Source: Flavobacterium sp. (GTDB lineage Bacteria > Bacteroidota > Bacteroidia > Flavobacteriales > Flavobacteriaceae). Taken from it: a stretch of DNA of 16,261 bases. The stretch lies in contig JAUXNR010000454.1 in assembly GCA_030682755.1 (NCBI GenBank), positions 1 to 16,261 of the forward strand. Reading direction: 5' to 3'. The notes under the pieces are model-generated. The model worked only from the letters and a program-made list of their open reading frames with translations. It had not been told where the DNA came from and searched no databases. Position 1 is the stretch's first letter; each line of letters starts with the position of its first letter. Made by a program: the position numbers and the translations under genes. Below are positions 7,454-14,346 of the stretch, one piece after another.

Positions 7454-9250
7454 TTATCCGTTTTTTTCTTTCCTTTCCAATTCTGCCTGAAACTCTTCCA
7501 TCACAGGTTTAACGGTGCTTTCCGGAATGTCTGAAATTCGGATATACATTAATCCATCCACCGCATTATTAAAAAGCGGATCTACGTTAAAAGCCACCAC
7601 ACGGGCATTTTGTTTGATGTATTTTTTAATTAAAACAGGTAAACGCAAATTACCCGGTTCCACTTCGTCAATAATTTTGTCAAATTTATTCAAATCGGCT
7701 TCCGTTTCATTGAACACAAAATCTTTGTCGGCATCTTTTAATTTTACTTTGTATTCTTTTTTGGGATGAATGTATTGAGCAATATACGGATCATAATAAT
7801 GCGATTTCATAAACTCAATCATCAACGATTTTGAAAAATCTGAAAACTGGTTACTGATACTCACACCACCAATCAAATATTTATGTTCGGGATAACGAAG
7901 TGTAGTGTGTACAATACCTTTCCACAATAAAAACAAAGGCATTGGTTTTTGTTGGTATTCATTGATGATAAAAGCCCTTCCCATTTCAATGGATTTTGAC
8001 ATGAAATCATACAATTCCGGTTCAAATCGGAACAATTCATGAAGATAAAAACCATCAATACCATATTTCGCATAAATCTGAGAACCCAATCCCATTCTGT
8101 AGGCTCCGGCAATCATTTGAGCCTCATCATCCCACAAAAACATATGGTGATAATATTTGTCATATTGATCTAAATCCAATGATTCATTGGTGCCTTCGCC
8201 AACAGCTCTAAATGTTATTTCACGAAGTCTGCCAATTTCATGGAGAATGTTCGGAATTTTATCAGCGGTAATTAAATACACATGATAATTTTTACTTTGC
8301 AGCAAACGATAATCACCTTCTTTAATCATGGCCATTTCTTCCAAGATTTTATCATGGTTGGCCGGTTTGGCAATTTCTTTCGGACTTCTTGGTATTTTTA
8401 AACTAGGAGGAGTTAAGAGTTTATTCCCTTTTTCAAAGGCATTTGCCAACATATAGGTTTTTCTTCTCAAAAATTCAGAATACGCATCTATTGTTTCGTA
8501 TTCGTTTTGTTCAGCCACCGAAATAGGTTTTCCTATTCTAACTTTAATGACTCTGTTTTTTTGAGTCAGTAGTTCAGAAGGTAATTTTGCGGTTCTAAAC
8601 GTATCATTGATTTTAGAAAGAAAATAAAACAACCTACTGTTTTTAGCGTGAAAATATATGGGAACAACGGGCACTTGGGCTTTTCGGATTACTTTAATTG
8701 CTCCTTCTTCCCAAGGTTTGTCCACCACTAATTTCCCATCTCTATACGTGGAAACTTCACCGGCAGGAAACATGCCTAAAGGCTTTCCGTCGCTTAAATG
8801 TCGCAATGTTTCTTTGATTCCAACCACACTTGATTTGGCATCTTTGTGATTTTCAAACGGATTCACCGGCATGATGTAAGGTTTCATCGGTTCGATGCGG
8901 TGCAATAAAAAATTAGCAATGATTTTAAAGTTGGGCTCTCTTTCCAGCATTAACTTTAACAACAAAATGCCATCAATTCCACCAAGAGGATGATTGGAAA
9001 CCGTAATATAAGGACCTTCTTTAGGGATTCGTTTTAAGTCTTCTTCAGGGATTTCAAATTTAATTTCAAATTCGTCAAGAATACCGTTCAAAAAAGGGAG
9101 ATCAGCTAAGTGTTTGTTTCGATTATAAATGTCGTTTAAGGTAGAAATTTTAAGCACCTTCATCAGCATCCAGCCAATAAAAGTGCCAACCACACCATAT
9201 TTTTCAACATGAATTGCTTTAGCAACCTCTTTTGCGGTAACTAATCCCAT
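7454..9250 (-). CDS. Bifunctional acyltransferase, PlsC-like plus GNAT-like (OlsF-type, putative ornithine lipid synthase)
   Basis: The 598-residue protein has two acyltransferase modules. Residues about 60-270 form a PlsC-type glycerolipid O-acyltransferase with 'NHPLGGIDG' (His87, Asp93; one residue longer than the classic HX4D, as in the hemolysin/LPLAT branch) and 'FPAGEVST' (161-168). Residues about 320-500 form an OlsB/hemolysin-like GNAT domain ('REITFRAVGEG', 'DLDQYDKYYHHMFLW', 'IAGAYRMG'). This O-acyl plus N-acyl order matches OlsF, known from Serratia and Flavobacterium johnsoniae, where one protein makes ornithine lipid: the GNAT half acylates ornithine and the PlsC half adds the second acyl chain. 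Activity here is inferred. I start at the ATG at 9250, because a -7 element at 9281-9288 would place the transcript start near 9275, downstream of the alternative ATG at 9283. It is divergent from xth. Confidence 0.88.
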   Translation of the reverse strand: MGLVTAKEVAKAIHVEKYGVVGTFIGWMLMKVLKISTLNDIYNRNKHLADLPFLNGILDEFEIKFEIPEEDLKRIPKEGPYITVSNHPLGGIDGILLLKLMLEREPNFKIIANFLLHRIEPMKPYIMPVNPFENHKDAKSSVVGIKETLRHLSDGKPLGMFPAGEVSTYRDGKLVVDKPWEEGAIKVIRKAQVPVVPIYFHAKNSRLFYFLSKINDTFRTAKLPSELLTQKNRVIKVRIGKPISVAEQNEYETIDAYSEFLRRKTYMLANAFEKGNKLLTPPSLKIPRSPKEIAKPANHDKILEEMAMIKEGDYRLLQSKNYHVYLITADKIPNILHEIGRLREITFRAVGEGTNESLDLDQYDKYYHHMFLWDDEAQMIAGAYRMGLGSQIYAKYGIDGFYLHELFRFEPELYDFMSKSIEMGRAFIINEYQQKPMPLFLLWKGIVHTTLRYPEHKYLIGGVSISNQFSDFSKSLMIEFMKSHYYDPYIAQYIHPKKEYKVKLKDADKDFVFNETEADLNKFDKIIDEVEPGNLRLPVLIKKYIKQNARVVAFNVDPLFNNAVDGLMYIRISDIPESTVKPVMEEFQAELERKEKNG

Positions 9251-9280
9251 ATTTAGTTTGTTTAATTTTTGAGCGAACCA

Positions 9281-9288
9281 CAAATATA
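9281..9288 (-). promoter_or_regulatory. -7 promoter element for the acyltransferase gene
   Basis: On the minus strand this reads TATATTTG, a perfect match to TAnnTTTG. No TTG is found at the usual spacing; only a TTC at about 22 nt is available. The predicted start near 9275 gives a leader of about 25 nt to the ATG at 9250. Confidence 0.5.
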
Positions 9289-9369
9289 GTAATTCTTATA
9301 CTATAGAATTGAAAAAAAAGTGCCAATCCATAAAGTTGTTAAACATTTATTATAATTCTATATAATGTG

Positions 9370-9399
9370 TTGTGCTCTTTTTGTTTTTGCCTAATTTTG
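9370..9399 (+). promoter_or_regulatory. Bacteroidota-type promoter for xth
   Basis: TTG at 9370-9372, a 19-nt spacer, and TAATTTTG at 9392-9399 match the Bacteroidota TTG/TAnnTTTG promoter perfectly. The start site would be near 9405-9407, about 17 nt before the ATG at 9423. This also argues against an in-frame start at 9372. Confidence 0.7.
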
Positions 9400-9422
9400 G
9401 AAAACTTTACAATTGTTTTTTA

Positions 9423-10184
9423 ATGAGAATTATATCCTATAATGTAAATGGAATCAGAGCCGCAATCACCAAAGGTTTTTTAGATTGGTTGCAACAAGCT
9501 AATCCCGATATTATTTGTTTACAAGAAATCAAGGCCACTGAAGATCAAATACCAAAAGAAGCTATTACTGCTGCAGGCTATCCGTATCAATATTATTTTT
9601 CAGCTCAGAAAAAGGGATATAGTGGCGTAGCAATTTTGTCTAAAACAGAGCCTAAACAAGTAGTTTTTGGAACAGGGATTGACCACATGGATTTTGAAGG
9701 AAGAAATTTAAGAGCCGATTTTGACAATTTTTCGGTCATGAGTTTGTATTTGCCTTCCGGGACAAACATAGAACGATTGAGCCATAAATTCAATTATATG
9801 GATGATTTTCAAATGTATGTTAATGCTTTGAAAGTTGAGATTCCTAATTTAATTATTTGCGGTGATTACAACATTTGTCATGAAGCTATTGATATTCATG
9901 ACCCCATCCGAAATGCAACTGTTTCCGGATTTTTACCGGAAGAACGACGTTGGCTTGATGGTTTTATGAAACAAGGATTCATTGACAGTTTCAGGCATTT
10001 TAACAAAGAACCACATCAGTATAGTTGGTGGAGTTATCGGGCCAATGCCAGAAATAATAATAAAGGTTGGCGTATTGATTATAATTTGGTCAGTGAACCG
10101 CTTCGTGACCGATTAAAAAGAGCCTTTATTTTGTCGCAAGCCATGCATTCAGACCATTGTCCTATTGGTGTAGAAATTGAGTGA
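9423..10184 (+). CDS. xth: Exodeoxyribonuclease III (AP endonuclease)
   Basis: This cytoplasmic, Mg2+-dependent enzyme cuts DNA at abasic sites and removes nucleotides 3' to 5' in base-excision repair. The 253 residues form a single endonuclease/exonuclease/phosphatase domain, of normal length. The catalytic set is visible: Asn7 in 'SYNVNGIR', Glu35 in 'LQEIKA', Tyr109 in 'SLYLPSG', Asp148/Asn150 in 'GDYNICH', 'WRIDY' (216-220), and Asp244-His245 in 'SDHCPI'. Trp residues in 'YSWWSYR' (200-206) match the DNA-facing loop. An ATG at 9372 would add a hydrophobic 17-residue extension, but it lies upstream of the promoter's -7 element, so the ATG at 9423 is chosen. The gene probably stands alone. 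Confidence 0.95.
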   Translation: MRIISYNVNGIRAAITKGFLDWLQQANPDIICLQEIKATEDQIPKEAITAAGYPYQYYFSAQKKGYSGVAILSKTEPKQVVFGTGIDHMDFEGRNLRADFDNFSVMSLYLPSGTNIERLSHKFNYMDDFQMYVNALKVEIPNLIICGDYNICHEAIDIHDPIRNATVSGFLPEERRWLDGFMKQGFIDSFRHFNKEPHQYSWWSYRANARNNNKGWRIDYNLVSEPLRDRLKRAFILSQAMHSDHCPIGVEIE

Positions 10185-10185
10185 A

Positions 10186-10213
10186 AATGTCAATAACAAT
10201 GTCAATAACAATG
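10186..10213 (+). repeat. 12-bp tandem repeat after xth
   Basis: AATGTCAATAAC occurs twice back to back (10186-10197, 10198-10209), and AATG begins a third copy. It starts 2 nt after the xth stop. A short inverted repeat GATGC/GCATC (10219-10223, 10232-10236) follows. The rest of the 105-nt gap before the lipoprotein gene holds no promoter match that I can find. Confidence 0.75.
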
Positions 10214-10289
10214 CTAAAGATGCCGTTTGAAGCATCAAGATTAGCAGTACTATAGCAGTATAAAACTTAACCTTTTAAATAGTATTAAA

Positions 10290-11255
10290 ATGATTAGAAA
10301 AATTTCAGTATTTCTAGTAGTAGCAATTCTTACAACCTCATGTGTTTCTAAGAAAGTGTACAATGATTTAGAGAGTAAATATGCCGCTCTAAAAAAAGAG
10401 CAACGTCAATTAGAGGATCAAAATGAAGATTTGACCAAAGCCAAAAACAAGTTGGATACGGATTTAAAAGCCAACCAAGAGGAGTTGGCTCGCATTAAAG
10501 CGGAACGTGATAAGTTGCAAAATGAACTTGCTACTGCGTCAAATAATTTAAAAACATTGACAGCTTCTTATGCTGCTTTGGAGAAGAATTCAGATGAAGC
10601 ATTGCAAGCCAATATGAAAAAGAACAGAGAATTGTTAGTACAGCTTGACGCCAAAGAAAAAGCACTTGCTGCAGAACAAGAACGTTTGAATAAGCTTCAA
10701 AGTGATTTGCAGGAACGCTCGCAACGCATTAATGAATTGGAAAGCATGATTGCTTCTAAAGAAGAAAACATGAAGCGTTTGAAAGAAACGTTATCAAAAG
10801 CGTTAAATAGTTTTGAAGGAAAAGGTTTGACGGTTTATCAAAAGAACGGAAAAGTGTATGTGTCGATGGAGAACAAATTATTATTCCAAACCGGAAGTTG
10901 GGCTGTTGGTTCAGAAGGACGTAGAGCCGTGGTTGAGGTTGGAAAAGTTTTAGCTCAAAACCAAGACATCTCGGTTTTAATTGAAGGACATACCGACAAT
11001 GATAAAATTTTAGGAACTCTTGGTGGCGGAATTGAAAACAATTGGGATTTGTCAACCAAAAGAGCTACGGCTATTGTAAATATTTTAGCAGAGAACAAAG
11101 AAATCAATAAAGAAAACTTAACTGCAGCCGGAAGAGGAGAATTTGCTCCAATTGCATCGAATGAAAACGCAGAAGGAAAAGCTAAAAACCGTCGAATTGA
11201 AATTATTTTGACGCCTAAATTGGATGAGATTTCCAAAATGTTGAATGATTTATAA
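10290..11255 (+). CDS. OmpA-family lipoprotein with long coiled coil
   Basis: This 321-residue envelope protein starts with a lipoprotein signal peptide; the lipobox 'LTTSC' puts the acylated Cys at residue 18. Residues about 25-170 are a continuous charged coiled coil (repeated E, K, L and Q heptads). Residues about 180-310 are an OmpA C-terminal domain that binds peptidoglycan: 'IEGHTDND' (231-238), 'NNWDLSTKRA' (250-259, the usual N..LS..RA) and 'AKNRRIEI' (298-305). There is no acidic run after the Cys of the kind that directs lipoproteins to the cell surface in Flavobacteria, so it probably faces the periplasm. The likely role is to tether the outer membrane to the cell wall, with the coiled coil as a spacer. 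It lies between xth and the tas-like gene, with no sign of an operon. Confidence 0.92.
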   Translation: MIRKISVFLVVAILTTSCVSKKVYNDLESKYAALKKEQRQLEDQNEDLTKAKNKLDTDLKANQEELARIKAERDKLQNELATASNNLKTLTASYAALEKNSDEALQANMKKNRELLVQLDAKEKALAAEQERLNKLQSDLQERSQRINELESMIASKEENMKRLKETLSKALNSFEGKGLTVYQKNGKVYVSMENKLLFQTGSWAVGSEGRRAVVEVGKVLAQNQDISVLIEGHTDNDKILGTLGGGIENNWDLSTKRATAIVNILAENKEINKENLTAAGRGEFAPIASNENAEGKAKNRRIEIILTPKLDEISKMLNDL

Positions 11256-11263
11256 AAATAGGT

Positions 11264-11347
11264 TCTAAGTCGCTAAGATGCTAAGTTACTAAGGTTTTTC
11301 AATCTTTAGTTAGCACCTTAGTAACTTAGTACCTCAGTACCTCAAAA
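11264..11347. repeat. Octamer-phased CTAAG/CTTAG element with 15-bp inverted repeat
   Basis: The left arm has four 8-bp units, each NCTAAGNN: TCTAAGTC (11264), GCTAAGAT (11272), GCTAAGTT (11280) and ACTAAGGT (11288-11295). The right arm has four more, in opposite sense: CCTTAGTA (11316), ACTTAGTA (11324), CCTCAGTA (11332) and CCTCAAAA (11340-11347). The inner parts form a perfect 15-bp inverted repeat (11281-11295 with 11315-11329) around a 19-nt loop. No T-run follows the stem, so it is not a normal intrinsic terminator. The element ends at the first base of the tas-like start codon, so it fills the 5' leader of that gene. Confidence 0.85.
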
Positions 11348-12381
11348 TGAATTACACCACCCTTTCCCACACCAACCTAAAAATCAGTAAAATCTGTTTA
11401 GGAACGATGACTTTTGGCGAACAGAACTCTGAAAGTGAAGCTCATGAACAATTGGATTATGCTGTTTCAAGAGGAGTTAATTTTATTGATACTGCAGAGA
11501 TGTATCCCATTGCGGCTAAAGAAGCTACTTTAGGACATACGGAACGTTATATTGGCAGTTGGTTAAAAAGCAGAGGCAAACGCGATGATTTGGTGATTGC
11601 CACAAAAATTGCCGGACCCAATCGTGGAATGGGATACATCCGTCAACCTCTTGATTTTTCGGCTAAAAGTATTCGAGAAGCGGTTGATTTGAGTTTAAAA
11701 AATCTACAAACTGATTACATTGATTTGTATCAATTGCATTGGCCGGAACGTGTGATGAACATGTTTGGTCAGCGAGGTATTTCAACTATAGATACAAATT
11801 GGAAAGAAAATTTCTTTGACATTTTGACTGTTTTTGACGAATTAATTAAAGCGGGCAAAATCAGACATATTGGTGTATCTAATGAAGCACCTTGGGGCGT
11901 AATGAAGTTTATCAGCGAAAGCGAAAAACACAACTTACCCAGAATTGCAACCATACAAAACCCTTATTCCTTATTAAATCGATTGTTTGAAGTGGGATTA
12001 TCTGAAATCTGTCTGCGTGAAAATGTGGGTTTGCTGGCTTATTCTCCTTTAGGATTTGGGGTGTTGTCCGGCAAACATTTAGAAAAAACGGTTCCCAATT
12101 CCCGAATTGATTTGTTTCCGCAATTTACAAGATATACCAACGCAAATGCAACAAAAGCAACTAAGCGTTATCAAGAATTGGCTCAAGACAACGCATTAAC
12201 ACTTGCGCAAATGGCATTGGCCTTTGTGCAACACCAATCTTTTGTAACGAGTACCATAGTTGGTGCCACAACGCTCGAACAACTCAAAACCAATATTGAT
12301 TCACATCAAGTTGTGCTTTCTGAGAAGATACTCAAAGAGATTAATTTAATCCAAGAGTCAATTCCCAATCCGGCCCCATAG
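11347..12381 (+). CDS. tas: Aldo/keto reductase, Tas-like
   Basis: This 344-residue cytoplasmic NADPH-dependent oxidoreductase has the aldo/keto reductase TIM barrel. It closely follows the pattern of E. coli Tas (346 residues): 'LGTMTFGEQNSE' (18-29), 'DTAEMYPI' (48-55), 'TDYIDLYQLHWPER' (122-135), 'IQNPYSLLNR' and the C-terminal 'PAP'. The catalytic tetrad is Asp48, Tyr53, Lys87 and His131. Tas was found by its ability to restore tyrosine prototrophy under starvation in E. coli; its natural substrate is unclear. The ATG at 11347 is preceded by the octamer-phased hairpin and not by a clear ribosome site. A bidirectional terminator follows 17 nt after the stop. Confidence 0.9.
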   Translation: MNYTTLSHTNLKISKICLGTMTFGEQNSESEAHEQLDYAVSRGVNFIDTAEMYPIAAKEATLGHTERYIGSWLKSRGKRDDLVIATKIAGPNRGMGYIRQPLDFSAKSIREAVDLSLKNLQTDYIDLYQLHWPERVMNMFGQRGISTIDTNWKENFFDILTVFDELIKAGKIRHIGVSNEAPWGVMKFISESEKHNLPRIATIQNPYSLLNRLFEVGLSEICLRENVGLLAYSPLGFGVLSGKHLEKTVPNSRIDLFPQFTRYTNANATKATKRYQELAQDNALTLAQMALAFVQHQSFVTSTIVGATTLEQLKTNIDSHQVVLSEKILKEINLIQESIPNPAP

Positions 12382-12395
12382 AGTTTTTATAAACT

Positions 12396-12430
12396 AAAAA
12401 GGTGTTCCAAACAGAACACCTTTATTTTTT
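12396..12430. terminator. Bidirectional terminator after the tas-like gene
   Basis: AAAGGTGTTC (12398-12407) pairs perfectly with GAACACCTTT (12414-12423) around the loop CAAACA. A T-rich stretch follows on the right and an A tract lies on the left. It serves the tas-like gene and the convergent small gene whose stop is at 12445. Confidence 0.88.
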
Positions 12431-12444
12431 TAAAGAATTTTAGA

Positions 12445-12729
12445 TTATTTGTTCATGGCTTTTTTAATCAAGCCAACAATTGCCAGTAAAACACCACCTC
12501 CAACACCGCCGCCGGCAATGCTGCTCACAATTCCTGCTAGATCCATACTGCCTGCTTCAGAGGCAAGGCCCAACATTCCCAGTAATTGTCCGCCTAAACC
12601 TCCTCCAAGGATGCCGACAATTGAATTTCCAATTTTACCTAATGAAAGGTCTTTAAACATGGAGCCGGCAAGGTTTCCGCCAACAGCACCACTAACTAAT
12701 TGAATTAACAACGGTAGTAAATCTTCCAT
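12445..12729 (-). CDS. Glycine-rich small membrane protein, unknown function
   Basis: This 94-residue protein is acidic at the start and basic at the end ('KKAMNK'). It has Gly-rich hydrophobic stretches at about residues 5-22, 33-56 and 64-88, with runs such as 'GILGGGLGGQLLGMLG' and 'SIAGGGVGGG'. The two Gly-rich halves look loosely repeated, which suggests tightly packed membrane helices of a glycine-zipper kind. There is no signal peptide, Cys or catalytic motif, and I do not recognise the family with confidence. It is convergent with the tas-like gene and stands alone, with about 110 nt of A/T-rich DNA upstream. The mirror frame on the other strand is Pro-rich and is not a gene. Confidence 0.75.
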   Translation of the reverse strand: MEDLLPLLIQLVSGAVGGNLAGSMFKDLSLGKIGNSIVGILGGGLGGQLLGMLGLASEAGSMDLAGIVSSIAGGGVGGGVLLAIVGLIKKAMNK

Positions 12730-12802
12730 AAATAATTATGTTTTTTAGGTTAATTATTTACGAAATTACCAAATAAAAAGTTAAAAAATTGTTTTTTATT
12801 TT

Positions 12803-12829
12803 AAAAATAAGTTGTGTTTTTAACAACTT
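12803..12829 (-). terminator. Probable terminator of the sugar dehydrogenase gene
   Basis: AAGTTGT (12809-12815) and ACAACTT (12823-12829) form a 7-bp stem with a 7-nt loop. On the minus strand the stem is followed by a T-rich tract, 14 nt after the dehydrogenase stop. The stem is short and AT-rich. Confidence 0.5.
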
Positions 12830-12842
12830 TGTCAACAGTTTT

Positions 12843-14219
12843 TTATCTAATTTGAAGTTTAGTTCTGAAAACACTTCCGTTTGTGGTTTCAATAGCAACA
12901 AAATAAAGGCCTTGTTGCAAATTAGTTGTTTCAACTGTAGTACTTTCTACGGTAGTTGGATATCGTGTCATCATCAATTTACCGGAAGTATCGTATAGTA
13001 AAAGCTGTTTGATTTCAGTTAAATAAGCATTTTTAATGGTAAACGAATCTGAAGCAGGATTTGGATAAATTGAAAAACCATTTTTTGTAAAATCTTCAGT
13101 ACCTAGTGATGTATCGGTTAGCTTATAAACAATTCCATTTGAAATTCCAGCCACATATAATTCACCATTTACATCTTCACCAAATGTTGCCAATGCCCCA
13201 CTGAATGGAGCTGTCCAAGTTATTGTACCGCCTGTGGTTGAAATCCATCCAATTCTATTGGCACAATAATCTGCAAAAAAATACTTATTTTGAAAGTTCG
13301 GATACAAACTGCCCGCATAAGAATACCCTCCTGTAACGGAACAATAGCCCCCACCATAAGGATATGTTGCTATTGGTGACTTATAATTTGAAAAAGGACC
13401 ACAATTGGTAGTACTGTATACAGCATTCCCTTCATAACATTTCCAGCCATAATTTAAACCGGCATCGGTGGATAAAGCTTTGTTGATTTCTTCAACGGAA
13501 CTTTGACCTACATCAGCTATCCATAAATCACCTGTATTTTTATCAAATGAAAACTTCCATGGATTTCGCATTCCTACTGCCCAAATTTCATCAGCTCCCG
13601 GAGTTGCTCCCGCAAATGGATTTCCTGTTGGGATGCTATATGGCGTTCCATTGTCCACATCAATTCGAAGCATTTTTCCTAAAAGTGAATTGATGTTTTG
13701 AGCATAATTTTGCGGATCGCCAAAGCTACCTCCATCTCCCATGCCAATATATAAATAGCCATCAGGACCAAAAGCTAAAGAGCCACCATTATGATTGGAA
13801 TACGGTTGGGTAACTGTCAAAAGAATTTGAGCACTAGCCGGATTAGCCACATTAGGATCTGTTGTACTAACTGAGTAACGAGCAACAACGGTAGCACCGT
13901 CGCCAACTCTCGTGTAGTTTACATAAAAATAACCGTTCGTTGCATAATTTGGATGAAAAGCAAGACCTAACAATCCGCGTTCACCGCCTGATAAAACAGT
14001 TGTGGAAGGAATCGTTAAAAAATTGGTTCCGTTAATGGTTCCGTTTGCATTTAAAATTCGGATGGCACCACCACGTTGTACAACAAACAATCGTGAATCA
14101 CCGGCATTTACTATGGCAACCGGACTTGAGAATCCTGTAGCAAAAGATTGTAGTGAAATGGTTTGTGAAAACAGACTTGTAGTAACACAAAAAACAGTAA
14201 ATAGTATTAATTTTTTCAT
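12843..14219 (-). CDS. Secreted PQQ-dependent-type sugar dehydrogenase (GSDH family) with T9SS sorting domain
   Basis: This 458-residue protein has a signal peptide (residues 1-19, 'FTVFCVTTSLFSQ') and a six-bladed propeller of the glucose/sorbosone dehydrogenase family (about 22-368). Family marks are 'GERGLLGLAFHPNY' (79-92), 'YSNHNGGSLAFGPDGYLYIGMGDGG' in two parts around His143 (the catalytic base position), 'GMRNPWKFSFD' with Arg218 (the PQQ-contacting Arg position) and 'LNYGWKCYEG'. Residues 381-458 are a type A T9SS C-terminal domain: 'FSIYPNPASDSFTIKN' then 'LLLYDTSGKLM', 'QQGLYFVAIET' and a final basic strand. The tag should send it across the outer membrane by the type IX system, to the surface or medium. 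Electron acceptor and sugar are unknown, and PQQ use is inferred from the family. Confidence 0.92.
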   Translation of the reverse strand: MKKLILFTVFCVTTSLFSQTISLQSFATGFSSPVAIVNAGDSRLFVVQRGGAIRILNANGTINGTNFLTIPSTTVLSGGERGLLGLAFHPNYATNGYFYVNYTRVGDGATVVARYSVSTTDPNVANPASAQILLTVTQPYSNHNGGSLAFGPDGYLYIGMGDGGSFGDPQNYAQNINSLLGKMLRIDVDNGTPYSIPTGNPFAGATPGADEIWAVGMRNPWKFSFDKNTGDLWIADVGQSSVEEINKALSTDAGLNYGWKCYEGNAVYSTTNCGPFSNYKSPIATYPYGGGYCSVTGGYSYAGSLYPNFQNKYFFADYCANRIGWISTTGGTITWTAPFSGALATFGEDVNGELYVAGISNGIVYKLTDTSLGTEDFTKNGFSIYPNPASDSFTIKNAYLTEIKQLLLYDTSGKLMMTRYPTTVESTTVETTNLQQGLYFVAIETTNGSVFRTKLQIR

Positions 14220-14288
14220 AGCAGGTTGTTTTTGGAATAGTGTAAATTTAAGAATTTTTTTTTAATCCTACTTAAAATTAAGCTATTA

Positions 14289-14328
14289 CAAAAAACCACC
14301 CTACTATCATTTTGATTTAGGATGGTTT
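14289..14328 (-). terminator. Terminator of the vWA gene
   Basis: AAACCACCCTA (14293-14303) and TAGGATGGTTT (14318-14328) pair with one mismatch around a 14-nt loop. On the minus strand the stem is followed by a T run (A tract at 14290-14295). It is 18 nt after the vWA stop. Confidence 0.65.
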
Positions 14329-14346
14329 AGCATAAGATTGGGTAAA

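Noticed and set aside
9372..9422. Hydrophobic 17-residue extension of exodeoxyribonuclease III
   Set aside because: It spans the well-matched promoter (-7 element at 9392-9399), and a hydrophobic leader makes no sense for a DNA repair enzyme.
11264..11347. Octamer array as a CRISPR or an intrinsic terminator
   Set aside because: Units are only 8 bp with no unique spacers, so it is not a CRISPR; no T-run follows the stem, so it is not a standard terminator.
12449..12703. Pro-rich 84-codon plus-strand frame
   Set aside because: It is the mirror of the Gly-rich minus-strand gene; runs of Pro arise from GGN codons read backwards, and the minus-strand frame has the sensible membrane-protein pattern.
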